64,000 nucleotides of DNA from NCBI RefSeq assembly GCF_021739485.1, contig NZ_JAJFNK010000008.1:62001-126000 (forward strand), given 5' to 3'. A program made the translations under genes and the position numbers. Within the stretch, counting starts at the first letter, position 1. Each line of letters starts with the position of its first letter. A model generated the notes under the pieces. That model saw nothing but the letters and a program-made list of their open reading frames with translations, made no database searches and had not been told where the DNA came from. The DNA comes from Alicyclobacillus tolerans (GTDB lineage: Bacteria; Bacillota; Bacilli; Alicyclobacillales; Alicyclobacillaceae). Positions 47,515 through 55,511 of this stretch are shown piece after piece.

Positions 47515-48891
47515 ATGCAGGGTGACGGGGAATATCAGTTATCTACATTTCAAAGTTCCCAAGCACTCATCCGAGTCCACCCTTCGCTGGGGACACAGAT
47601 GGCACTTCGACGTGGGCAGCGGTGCTGGTTTGTTTGCGGAGCCCAAATGGTTGAGGTCCCCGTGGTATTTGACGACACGGTTCCGAATGATTTTGTATTC
47701 TGCAGCACTTCACTGATTGAACGGGTGCAGGCCATGGATCTCGATGTACAATCGGCTCGTGTGACTCAGGACGTGATTGCGGTATCACCCAGAATTGGAA
47801 TCCTGAGCAATCCAGTGTGGAACGAAAAACAGGGCAAATTGCGAAGGACCAAACAACTGCCGGCCCTCGAAAAGCTCGTTCAAGCTGGCGAACGTCAAGG
47901 GGCCTTGTGTTTTATCTTTCGTTTGCAGGATGTCGACTTTCAAACGCTTCGCGTCAAAGGATACCGTTTCCTCAATCAAAGGTGGGAACCCGTGGTTCTT
48001 CCCTTGCCGGATGCGGTCTATGACCAGGTCATTTCCAGAAAACTGGAGCGCAGTCCAGAATACGCAAAGAAGCGGACGAAGTTAACCAAGTTGTTCGGCA
48101 ACCGCTTGTTTAACAGCGGCTTTTTCGACAAATGGCAGGTTTACCAGTGGTTAAGCACCGATGTGCGAACGAAAAAACACGTGCCCGCTACCATCCGGTA
48201 CACCCGGCTGCGGGAAGCGGCGTCGTTTGTCCAAAGGTATCCGACTTCATTTTTAAAGCCCGTTCACGGGAGTTTGGGTCTGGGGATTGTGCGGCTGACT
48301 CGATTGCAGGACGGAACGTTCCTTTATGAAGTCAAACGTTCAAACCAAGGTCCTGCTCACGGTAAGGTCCAAAATGCCGAAGAAGCGGTTAAGGCCTTTA
48401 AGTCGCGGCTGATTGCCAGGCCTTATTTGCTGCAACAAGGCATTCCGCTGAAGACCCAAAAGGGGCGGCCGTTTGACATCCGGATTTTGCTGCAACGCGA
48501 CAGCACGGGAGAGTGGAAAAGGACGAAAATGTTCGCCCGGATTGCTCGCCAAGGAGACTTTACGTCCAATTTAAGCAGTGGAGGTGAAGCGCTCGCTGTG
48601 GCAACGGTTTTGGGAGAAATCTATGCGTCTTCCGAACAGCGCAAACGGATTACGAGGGACATACGGCGAATCTCCCGGACTGCGGTGGAAGTTATGGAGC
48701 AGCAAGCGGGAACGCAGTTTGGGGAACTAGGACTTGACCTTGGCATCGACGAGATGGGGCACGTGTGGATCATTGAAGTGAATTCAAAGCCGTGGAAGTC
48801 GCCCACCACGGAAAAGGGTCGGCAGGATTTGGTCGATCTCGCATTTGCTCGGCCCATGCAGTACGCGATCCGTCTAGCACAACACAAGTAG
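47515..48891 (+). CDS. YheC/YheD-type ATP-grasp coat-associated protein (second)
   Basis: A 458-residue paralogue, 20 bases after the first. The YheC/D core begins near residue 90 (RIGILSNPVWNEKQGKLR) and the ATP-grasp has FLKPVHGSLGLGIVRL and the end FGELGLDLGIDEMGHVWIIE followed by VNSKPWKSP. The full set of metal and ATP ligands (E, N-x-x-P) is retained, so it is probably active. The N-terminal 80 residues form a beta-rich domain. The ATG at 47515 follows AAGGGAGACGG. Confidence 0.87.
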   Translation: MQGDGEYQLSTFQSSQALIRVHPSLGTQMALRRGQRCWFVCGAQMVEVPVVFDDTVPNDFVFCSTSLIERVQAMDLDVQSARVTQDVIAVSPRIGILSNPVWNEKQGKLRRTKQLPALEKLVQAGERQGALCFIFRLQDVDFQTLRVKGYRFLNQRWEPVVLPLPDAVYDQVISRKLERSPEYAKKRTKLTKLFGNRLFNSGFFDKWQVYQWLSTDVRTKKHVPATIRYTRLREAASFVQRYPTSFLKPVHGSLGLGIVRLTRLQDGTFLYEVKRSNQGPAHGKVQNAEEAVKAFKSRLIARPYLLQQGIPLKTQKGRPFDIRILLQRDSTGEWKRTKMFARIARQGDFTSNLSSGGEALAVATVLGEIYASSEQRKRITRDIRRISRTAVEVMEQQAGTQFGELGLDLGIDEMGHVWIIEVNSKPWKSPTTEKGRQDLVDLAFARPMQYAIRLAQHK

Positions 48892-48917
48892 ACCGGCTTG
48901 AAAGGAGATGCAGCACG

Positions 48918-50399
48918 TTGGCGTACTATCTATTACATGGCGGGCAACCTTCGGCAAAGCGCTTGTTGAAGCGAGTACAGCAGTTGCGGCCTTATCCCTC
49001 AAGCAATTCGGTGGAATCCGGTGACGTCGTCATTCGCTGGGGCGTGGCAAACGAGAGTGACCCGGTAAATGGACGTGTTTTGAATCCCCAAGATGCCGTT
49101 GCACGGACGGTTTCCCGCGCGGAAATGGGCAGGCTTTTGCGCCGTGTGGGTATCCGTTTTTTGAGTAAGGAGCAAGCGCGGGACGAATCTGGCTTAAAAA
49201 CGTCGAGGATTGTAAGACACTATCGAATCCCTTTATTTGATTTGAATCCCATCGCTTGTTTTCGATCCGACGGCAACCCGGTTTGGATCAACCAGCGCAT
49301 ACAGCGCGTCCAGGATTCATTCCGGGAGGTGTCATTTGACGACGACTTAGTGACAAAGCGCGCCATTCGACTGGCCGTGCGCGCTCTGCACGCCGTTGGA
49401 CTCGATTTTGGAATGGTCAGCATCGGATTGGGGCAAAAAGGCGTGCTGCACGTGTTGGATGTCACGGCAAACCCAGTTCTGGATTCCCGCATGTTGGAAT
49501 TGTACGCGACCGCCGTGCGGGACTTCATGGAACAGGAAGACAAGGTTGCCAGGTCAGGATTTGGCCCCGTAAAGCTGGGCACGGACATCGAATTTATGTT
49601 GAGATCGCAAAACGGCAAGATGGTCTTGGCAAGCAACTTCTTTTCACGCAAAGGTAAAGTGGGCTGTGACGACCGAAGCGTGCAGTTCGACGGCAAGCGT
49701 CTGCCGCTTGTAGAATTGCGCCCAGACCCAGATGCGAGTCCATTGGGCTTGTTGAACAACTTGCGCGAAGTGATGCTGCAGGCCGCATCGACCATTCGCC
49801 GTCCAGGGGTGCAGTGGCGCGCTGGAAGTATGCCGTTTCGACCCTACTGTACCGGAGCCCATTTGCACTTTTCCAACGTCCCGTACTCCAGCCATTTTGT
49901 CAAAGTCTTAGATAACTACGTCGGCATTGTTTTAATGATGGTCGAAGACCCCAAGACAGCTGTGTTGCGAAAGGCCCGGTACGGGTTTCTAGGCGACGTT
50001 CGGCAAAAGGATTACGGCGGTTTTGAATACCGGACACCTGCCAGCTTCATTGTCGATCCCGATGTCACTGCAGCCGCTTTGTGCATAGGTTACTTGGCAG
50101 CTGTTCATCACCGGGAGCTGTCCATGACCGATATCTACAACCCAGGATTGCAGACCGCGTTTTACAAAGGCGACACGGAAAAGCTTTTGCCCATCGCATT
50201 GAGAAATCTGAGCAATTTGCGCCAACTCCCGGAGTATGAGCGATTTCGCGACTACATTGAACCTCTGGTTCGGATGATTGAAGAAAGGCGCGTTTGGAAC
50301 GAAAACATTGACGTGCGCACGGTTTGGGGAATTCCCTTGCGGCAGCCAGGAACGCGGAAAGTGAAATCCCGAGCTTCCAACTCGAGAACCGCAGGTTAG
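48918..50399 (+). CDS. ATP-grasp-like plus amidoligase (COOH-NH2 ligase) fusion
   Basis: A 493-residue protein. The N-terminal part (1-205) is an ATP-grasp-like domain of reduced type; its end LDFGMVSIGLGQKGVLHVLD and VTANPVL replaces the usual E-x-N ligands. From about residue 214 comes a second domain, FGPVKLGTDIEFMLRSQNG, with KGKVGCDDRSVQF, LVELRPDPDASPLGLLNNLR, TGAHLHFSN and FEYRTPASF. This is the amidoligase pattern of the glutamine synthetase-like fold (type 2 COOH-NH2 ligase). ATP-dependent amide formation is inferred. The TTG at 48918 follows AAAGGAGATG. Confidence 0.8.
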   Translation: MAYYLLHGGQPSAKRLLKRVQQLRPYPSSNSVESGDVVIRWGVANESDPVNGRVLNPQDAVARTVSRAEMGRLLRRVGIRFLSKEQARDESGLKTSRIVRHYRIPLFDLNPIACFRSDGNPVWINQRIQRVQDSFREVSFDDDLVTKRAIRLAVRALHAVGLDFGMVSIGLGQKGVLHVLDVTANPVLDSRMLELYATAVRDFMEQEDKVARSGFGPVKLGTDIEFMLRSQNGKMVLASNFFSRKGKVGCDDRSVQFDGKRLPLVELRPDPDASPLGLLNNLREVMLQAASTIRRPGVQWRAGSMPFRPYCTGAHLHFSNVPYSSHFVKVLDNYVGIVLMMVEDPKTAVLRKARYGFLGDVRQKDYGGFEYRTPASFIVDPDVTAAALCIGYLAAVHHRELSMTDIYNPGLQTAFYKGDTEKLLPIALRNLSNLRQLPEYERFRDYIEPLVRMIEERRVWNENIDVRTVWGIPLRQPGTRKVKSRASNSRTAG

Positions 50400-50433
50400 G
50401 TTGTGGCACAGCTTTTGGAAGGGGATGTTGCGA

Positions 50434-51711
50434 TTGAGTGCCCCGTTGTCCGGAGAACTGGTATGGTATCGGCGTGGCGGTGAAACAGTATTGGCCGTGT
50501 CCGCACCTACAAAAGTGAAGAGAGATTTGCAAACAGACAGCGGTTCAAAACGGGTCAAGGTATCCAACAGCTGGATTTCCTGGATGCCCGAAGGAGTCGA
50601 CGGGAAGGTTGTGTACCGGGCTCCAATTCGCCTGCAAGTTGTTGATGGAGAGGTGTCGGGGGGGCCTGTCTTTGCGATTTTGGCGGCCTCCGGGGGTACT
50701 CCATTCAGGGGCACCCGGACAGACTTCCGGGACTTGCTGGCGATGGGGAGAGAGTATAAAAAATTTTTATACGTCATACCAGACAGCCACGTCACCAATG
50801 ACAGCCGGTGGATAGGATACGTGCGAATCGGTTACCAACGCTGGATGGCTTTGCCATGTCCTCGACCGCAGGCCGTGTATAACCGGATTCCGTTTCGAAA
50901 CCTTGAACATACGCCTTCGGCGCGCCTGGCGAAACGCCGTTTGAGCGAGTTTGAGATTCCGATGTTCAACCCGGAATACTTTAATAAAGCCGTGATTTAT
51001 AACGCCGTAAAATCGGAGAATCTCGCGCAGTACCTTCCGGAAACAACGGGACCCCTGACGGAGCCGACGCTGGCAAAGATGCTCCTCCGAAATCAGAAAG
51101 TCTATCTCAAGCCTGCGGGAGGGAGCATTGGGCACGGAATGATCTTGGTTGAACGGGTCCAAGGCGGCTATAAAGTGTCTGTATCTAAAAGCGGGCAAGG
51201 CAGCACCTTTCGAGCGCCTTCCATGCCCGCGGTTTGGAGGTTGGTTCAGCAGCAGCGCGTGCCGGGGATGTACGTCATCCAGGCTGCAAAGAACCTGTTA
51301 AAGTGGAAAAACCGGCCCTGCGACTTTCGGGTACTGCTTCAAAAACACCGCGGACGTTGGCACTTGATTGGCAAAGGCGTACGGGTTGCCGGGGAGAATT
51401 CCATCACGACTCACGTCCCCAATGGCGGGTTCATCGCCAGTGCCAAAGAGGTCCTTCAGGAGGCGTTTGCCGACCGGGCTGACGCCGTGGAAGGTGAATT
51501 GAACGACATGGTGATTCAATTTGCAACGGCTATCGACCGCCACTATCAGGAACAGTTAGGCGAGATGTCGATGGACATTGGCATCGACCCCAGCGGGCAG
51601 CCGTGGTTTTTTGAAGCCAACGCCAAACCCATGAAGTTCGACGAACCCGATATTCGCAGAAAATCACTGCTTGGGATTATCGCCCGCTTAGAGGAACTCT
51701 CCAAACCTTAA
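50434..51711 (+). CDS. YheC/YheD-type ATP-grasp coat-associated protein (third)
   Basis: A roughly 425-residue protein, last in the cluster. The N-terminal part is beta-rich; from about residue 200 the ATP-grasp shows KVYLKPAGGSIGHGMILVER, RPCDFRVLLQKHRGRW and the metal end LGEMSMDIGIDPSGQPWFFE followed by ANAKPMKFD. The start is uncertain: TTG at 50434, 9 bases after GGAAGGGG, or ATG at 50425. With the preceding genes this forms one probable operon of four. Confidence 0.84.
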   Translation: MSAPLSGELVWYRRGGETVLAVSAPTKVKRDLQTDSGSKRVKVSNSWISWMPEGVDGKVVYRAPIRLQVVDGEVSGGPVFAILAASGGTPFRGTRTDFRDLLAMGREYKKFLYVIPDSHVTNDSRWIGYVRIGYQRWMALPCPRPQAVYNRIPFRNLEHTPSARLAKRRLSEFEIPMFNPEYFNKAVIYNAVKSENLAQYLPETTGPLTEPTLAKMLLRNQKVYLKPAGGSIGHGMILVERVQGGYKVSVSKSGQGSTFRAPSMPAVWRLVQQQRVPGMYVIQAAKNLLKWKNRPCDFRVLLQKHRGRWHLIGKGVRVAGENSITTHVPNGGFIASAKEVLQEAFADRADAVEGELNDMVIQFATAIDRHYQEQLGEMSMDIGIDPSGQPWFFEANAKPMKFDEPDIRRKSLLGIIARLEELSKP

Positions 51712-51713
51712 CC

Positions 51714-52019
51714 TTAAAGCACGTCCTCTGGCAACGGTTTATCCTCTGGTATGAGGGAATCTAAACCCTTTTCCACGAGAGGCCAAGGCAGTGTAAACAG
51801 GTGCTGACCGCGCAGAATCCGGGAAACCGCATGAACCGGAATGTAGCACCACTGTTTGTCGTAGACCAGAAGAGCGGCGTTTGTCTGGAGTATCGTATGG
51901 ACATCCGTTAAGGTTTGCGCTACAGCCGTTTTATCTGGCGACACAACAGGGCCTTCCAGCCACGGTTCCCCGGTATGAGTCAGGATTTTAAAAGTAGGTA
52001 CCTTTCGCTTGCTGGACAC
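51714..52019 (-). CDS. Hypothetical protein, 101 residues
   Basis: A GTG-started protein on the opposite strand to the ATP-grasp cluster, end-to-end with it. It has no signal, no membrane segment and no recognised motif (for example PTFKILTHTGEPWLEGPVV). AGGAGGTGG lies about 13 bases before the GTG, a long spacing, so the start could be wrong. It may be cotranscribed with moaA, whose stop lies about 57 bases upstream. Confidence 0.5.
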   Translation of the reverse strand: MSSKRKVPTFKILTHTGEPWLEGPVVSPDKTAVAQTLTDVHTILQTNAALLVYDKQWCYIPVHAVSRILRGQHLFTLPWPLVEKGLDSLIPEDKPLPEDVL

Positions 52020-52076
52020 GGTGTGCTTGTGTCCACCTCCTTCTGGTAACTTGCAATGTAACTTCCAGTGCTAACA

Positions 52077-53162
52077 TTATCCCCCGATGTGGGACATCTC
52101 CACTCGATTTCGTCTTTGGGTTCGGGTTTGTTCGGAACGGAGCTCGGAGTAGCGATCTGTCCTGGCCGTCCAAATGGACTCTAAGCGTTCGCTGATTTGT
52201 TCATCTGAAGCCCCTTCTCGCAACATCGCACGCAAGTCGTGTCCGCGCGTTCCAAACAAACACGTGTATAAAAGTCCTTCGGATGACAGCCGAGCCCTGG
52301 TGCACCCGGAGCAAAAAGGCTGCGTGACGGATGCAATGATGCCAATTTCACCTTTGCCGTCCCGGTAGCGATACCGCTTTGCCACTTCTCCGGGCAAAAC
52401 GGGTGAGACAGGCTCCAGCGGCCATTGGGAATCAATGGCTTCGAGAATTTGAGCTGCAGGTACGACTTCATCAAGCTTCCATTGATTCGAATTGCCTACA
52501 TCCATGTATTCAATAAAGCGCAGGATGTGTCCAGTACCCCGAAAGTGCTCCGCCATTTTAACGACACAGTGGTCGTTGGTGCCTTTTCGTACCACCATGT
52601 TAATTTTCACGGGTGATAATCCAGCATGTTTCGCCGCATCAATGGCTTCAAGTACTTTGGAGACTGGAAAGCGCACGTCGTTCATGCTCGTAAAAATGTC
52701 GTTGTCCAGCGAGTCGAGACTGATGGTAATGCGGCGCAGGCCCGCTGCTTTTAGGCGCCGTGCTTTGTCCAAAGTCAGCAAAGAACCATTGGTCGTCAGC
52801 GCGATGTCTTCAACACCGTCGATTTGATTGAGCATGGCGATCAGGACTTCCAAATCGCGCCGCAGCAGAGGTTCTCCACCCGTCAATCTCACCTTGCGCA
52901 CGCCGTGCCGGACAAAAACTTGGGTTAGTCTGGCAATCTCTTCGAAAGTCAATAGTTCTTGATGAGGCAAAAATGCAAAATCAGGTCCGAAAACTTCTTT
53001 GGGCATACAGTAAGTGCAACGGAAGTTGCACCGATCCGTGACCGATATCCGAAGGTCTTTCAGTCGTCTGCCCAGAGCATCCCTTGTTTCCGGGGAAGGA
53101 GCTTGGTTCTGGGATGCTCCGGCACTGGGTACAAGAGGAGTCCCGGTCAACTCGTTCGGCAT
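52077..53162 (-). CDS. moaA: GTP 3',8-cyclase MoaA (molybdenum cofactor)
   Basis: A 361-residue radical-SAM enzyme that starts molybdopterin synthesis. It has the N-terminal cluster motif CNFRCTYC (near residue 42-49) and the second cluster CSGCTRARLSSEGLLYTCLF near residue 270, plus KVRLTGGEPLLRRDL and TTNGSLL. The C-terminal end is MSHIGG, the conserved GG tail. The ATG at 53160-53162 follows GAAGGAGG. No other molybdenum genes are in the window. Confidence 0.95.
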   Translation of the reverse strand: MPNELTGTPLVPSAGASQNQAPSPETRDALGRRLKDLRISVTDRCNFRCTYCMPKEVFGPDFAFLPHQELLTFEEIARLTQVFVRHGVRKVRLTGGEPLLRRDLEVLIAMLNQIDGVEDIALTTNGSLLTLDKARRLKAAGLRRITISLDSLDNDIFTSMNDVRFPVSKVLEAIDAAKHAGLSPVKINMVVRKGTNDHCVVKMAEHFRGTGHILRFIEYMDVGNSNQWKLDEVVPAAQILEAIDSQWPLEPVSPVLPGEVAKRYRYRDGKGEIGIIASVTQPFCSGCTRARLSSEGLLYTCLFGTRGHDLRAMLREGASDEQISERLESIWTARTDRYSELRSEQTRTQRRNRVEMSHIGG

Positions 53163-53490
53163 CGTGCAGTCCTCCTTCTTTGAACATACCCTGAGAGATG
53201 CAAAGATCAGTTGTACAAAAAGAGCGGTCGTACAATCAGTATAGTAAAACGGCGCAGTTTTACAAAGGATTCTTTAGGGAAATGTAATAAGATTCAAAAT
53301 AGTCCTGGAGGTTCAGCTTGCGCGTGCGAGCGCACGGCCCGGAATGCCAAACCCTGTGACATGTACCGGCAGGCGTCCATCATTTTCATGGTTTGTGCCT
53401 TGTGTGACCTATATTATAATGGTTGAAGGAGTGCATAGAAAGAACTGCTGCATGGAAAGAAGCAGTGCATAGAAAGAGGTGGACTTTCCG
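53163..53490. other. Divergent intergenic region between moaA and miaB
   Basis: This 328-base gap holds the miaB promoter (53393-53420) and a 13-bp direct repeat GTGCATAGAAAGA at 53431-53443 and 53465-53477, the second copy touching the miaB ribosome site. I see no gene in it. Confidence 0.6.
53393..53420 (+). promoter_or_regulatory. Sigma-A promoter of miaB
   Basis: TTGTGC (53393-53398), 16-base spacer, TATAAT (53415-53420). Confidence 0.65.
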
Positions 53491-54984
53491 ATGTCGGTGC
53501 TTGAAAACGAAAAGCGGGTGAATCTCGCTTCATTGTCGATAGATGAATTGGAAAAAATGGCTCAAGTTCGTCGGCCTAAACCGGTTCCAAGCAACTTGGA
53601 ACGTTCGAATTACGAACTCCCGGAAGAATACCGGGACGTATCGAGAGGCAAAAGGTACTACATTCGCACTTACGGGTGCCAAATGAATGAACACGATACG
53701 GAAATGATGTCCGGGTTACTGGAGGGCATGGGGTATCAGCAGGCTGGCGAAATCGAGTCTGCCGACGTGATCCTGTTCAACACCTGTGCAGTCCGCGAAA
53801 ATGCAGAGGACAAGGTCTTTGGTGAAATCGGACGGCTGCGGCCGCTGAAGGTACAGAATCCGGAACTGATCCTCGGATTGTGCGGGTGCATGGCTCAGGA
53901 AAAAGGCGTACAAAAATTCGTCCTGGATAAGTTCCCCTGGGTAGACGTGGTGTTTGGAACGCACAACATTCACCGTTTGCCCGAACTGGTCATGACGGCA
54001 AAAAACAGCCAAGATACGATTCTTGAAGTATGGGACAAGGCGGCCGCAACCGTGGAGGACATTCCCAAGGTGCGCAAACAGGAAACCCGGGCTTGGGTCA
54101 ACATCCAGTACGGATGTAACAAGTTTTGCACGTACTGCATTGTGCCTTATACCCGCGGCGCGGAACGCAGCCGGATGCCGGAGGACATCGTCCAGGAAGT
54201 TTCACAACTGGCAGCGCAAGGATACAAGGAAATTACCTTATTGGGCCAAAACGTCAACGACTACGGAGTTGACCTTGGAACCGTGACATTTGCAAAGTTG
54301 CTGCGTTTGGTGAACGACGTTAAAGGAATTGAGCGGATCCGTTTCACCACGTCCAATCCGTGGAACTTTACGGACGAATTGATAGACGCCATTGCGGAGT
54401 GCGAACATGTGGTGGAACATATCCACCTGCCTGTGCAATCCGGAAACAACGAGGTTTTAAAGAAAATGAACCGTACGCATACCCGGGAATACTACTTGAG
54501 TCTGGTGGACAAGATTCGGCACAAGATTCCCGGCGTGAGCCTGACGACGGACATTATCGTCGGATTCCCTGGGGAAACGGACGAACAGTTTGAAGACACG
54601 CTGTCACTTGTGGCTCAAGTCAAATACGACAACGCGTTCACATTCATCTACTCTCCTCGGGAAAACACGCCGGCGGCCAAGTTTGAGGACGGCGTGTCGC
54701 AAGAAACAAAAAAACAGCGGTTGCAAAGGCTCAACGAGCTGCAGTACGCCGTCAGTCTCGAACGCAATCAAACCATGCAAGGACAGGTTGTCGACGTACT
54801 CGTCGAAGGGCCCAGCAAAACCAATCAAGAAGTTTTGGCAGGAAGGACAAGAACCAACAAATTGGTGTTGTTCGAGGGGCCGTTGGAGCTTTCCGGCGGC
54901 TTGGCCCAAGTGGCCGTGACCGAACCGCAGACATGGCTGCTCAAAGGCGAACTCGTTTCCAGGCACAAGGAGGCCTTAGTCTAA
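53491..54984 (+). CDS. miaB: tRNA methylthiotransferase MiaB
   Basis: A 497-residue radical-SAM enzyme that adds a methylthio group to isopentenyladenosine-37 of tRNA. The N-terminal cluster cysteines are in YGCQMN, NTCAVRENA and CGCMAQEK. The radical-SAM loop is GCNKFCTYCIVPYTRG. A C-terminal TRAM domain follows (GRTRTNKLVLFEG). The ATG at 53491 follows AGAGGTGG. MiaA (61206), which makes the substrate base, lies in the same region. Confidence 0.96.
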   Translation: MSVLENEKRVNLASLSIDELEKMAQVRRPKPVPSNLERSNYELPEEYRDVSRGKRYYIRTYGCQMNEHDTEMMSGLLEGMGYQQAGEIESADVILFNTCAVRENAEDKVFGEIGRLRPLKVQNPELILGLCGCMAQEKGVQKFVLDKFPWVDVVFGTHNIHRLPELVMTAKNSQDTILEVWDKAAATVEDIPKVRKQETRAWVNIQYGCNKFCTYCIVPYTRGAERSRMPEDIVQEVSQLAAQGYKEITLLGQNVNDYGVDLGTVTFAKLLRLVNDVKGIERIRFTTSNPWNFTDELIDAIAECEHVVEHIHLPVQSGNNEVLKKMNRTHTREYYLSLVDKIRHKIPGVSLTTDIIVGFPGETDEQFEDTLSLVAQVKYDNAFTFIYSPRENTPAAKFEDGVSQETKKQRLQRLNELQYAVSLERNQTMQGQVVDVLVEGPSKTNQEVLAGRTRTNKLVLFEGPLELSGGLAQVAVTEPQTWLLKGELVSRHKEALV

Positions 54985-55421
54985 TGGTTGAAGCTGTGGT
55001 AAAAAAGGAAACCCTTTTGGAAAAAGCGGATCGAATTGCCGATAGCATCCTCCGGTCGGAGGAGTTGCGGCGGTACTGGCAGGCTCGCACAAAAATGGAG
55101 GGCCACAAACGGGCGCAAGAATTGTTCGAGGAACTCAAGCTAAAGACAAACACCAGCTTGATTTTACAACAGCGGCTTGAACAGGATCACCCAAAGGTGA
55201 TGCTGGCCGAATTAGAAGTCCAGGAAGTCGAGCAAAAATTGTACGAAATCCCCGTTGCTATGCAATATAAAGAAGCTCAAGCGGAAGTCAATGAAATGCT
55301 GCAAGGCGTGATGTCGGTGCTTTTGTCCAGGTTGACACCTGAAATTCCGGTTGAGATGGGCCCCCGTCAGGGTTGTGGTCAGGGCCACGGCGGCGCAGGC
55401 TGCTCTTGCGGAAAAAATTAG
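54984..55421 (+). CDS. ricA: RicA (YmcA), YlbF family
   Basis: A 145-residue helical protein that overlaps miaB by one base (TAATG). It is YmcA of the YlbF family (ADRIADSILRSEELRRYWQA). The C-terminus carries a Cys-rich tail (CGQGHGGAGCSCG), as expected for the RicA subunit of the RicAFT complex, which binds iron-sulphur clusters and helps RNase Y maturation of mRNAs. AAGGAGG lies in the miaB end. Confidence 0.9.
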   Translation: MVEAVVKKETLLEKADRIADSILRSEELRRYWQARTKMEGHKRAQELFEELKLKTNTSLILQQRLEQDHPKVMLAELEVQEVEQKLYEIPVAMQYKEAQAEVNEMLQGVMSVLLSRLTPEIPVEMGPRQGCGQGHGGAGCSCGKN

Positions 55422-55511
55422 GCTGCAAACCCCGGACCGCCGACACGTGTTGGCGGTCTGTCTATACGCGAAGACGTTGTAGCGGCGAGTTCATGGTGTT
55501 GGAGGATGAAA

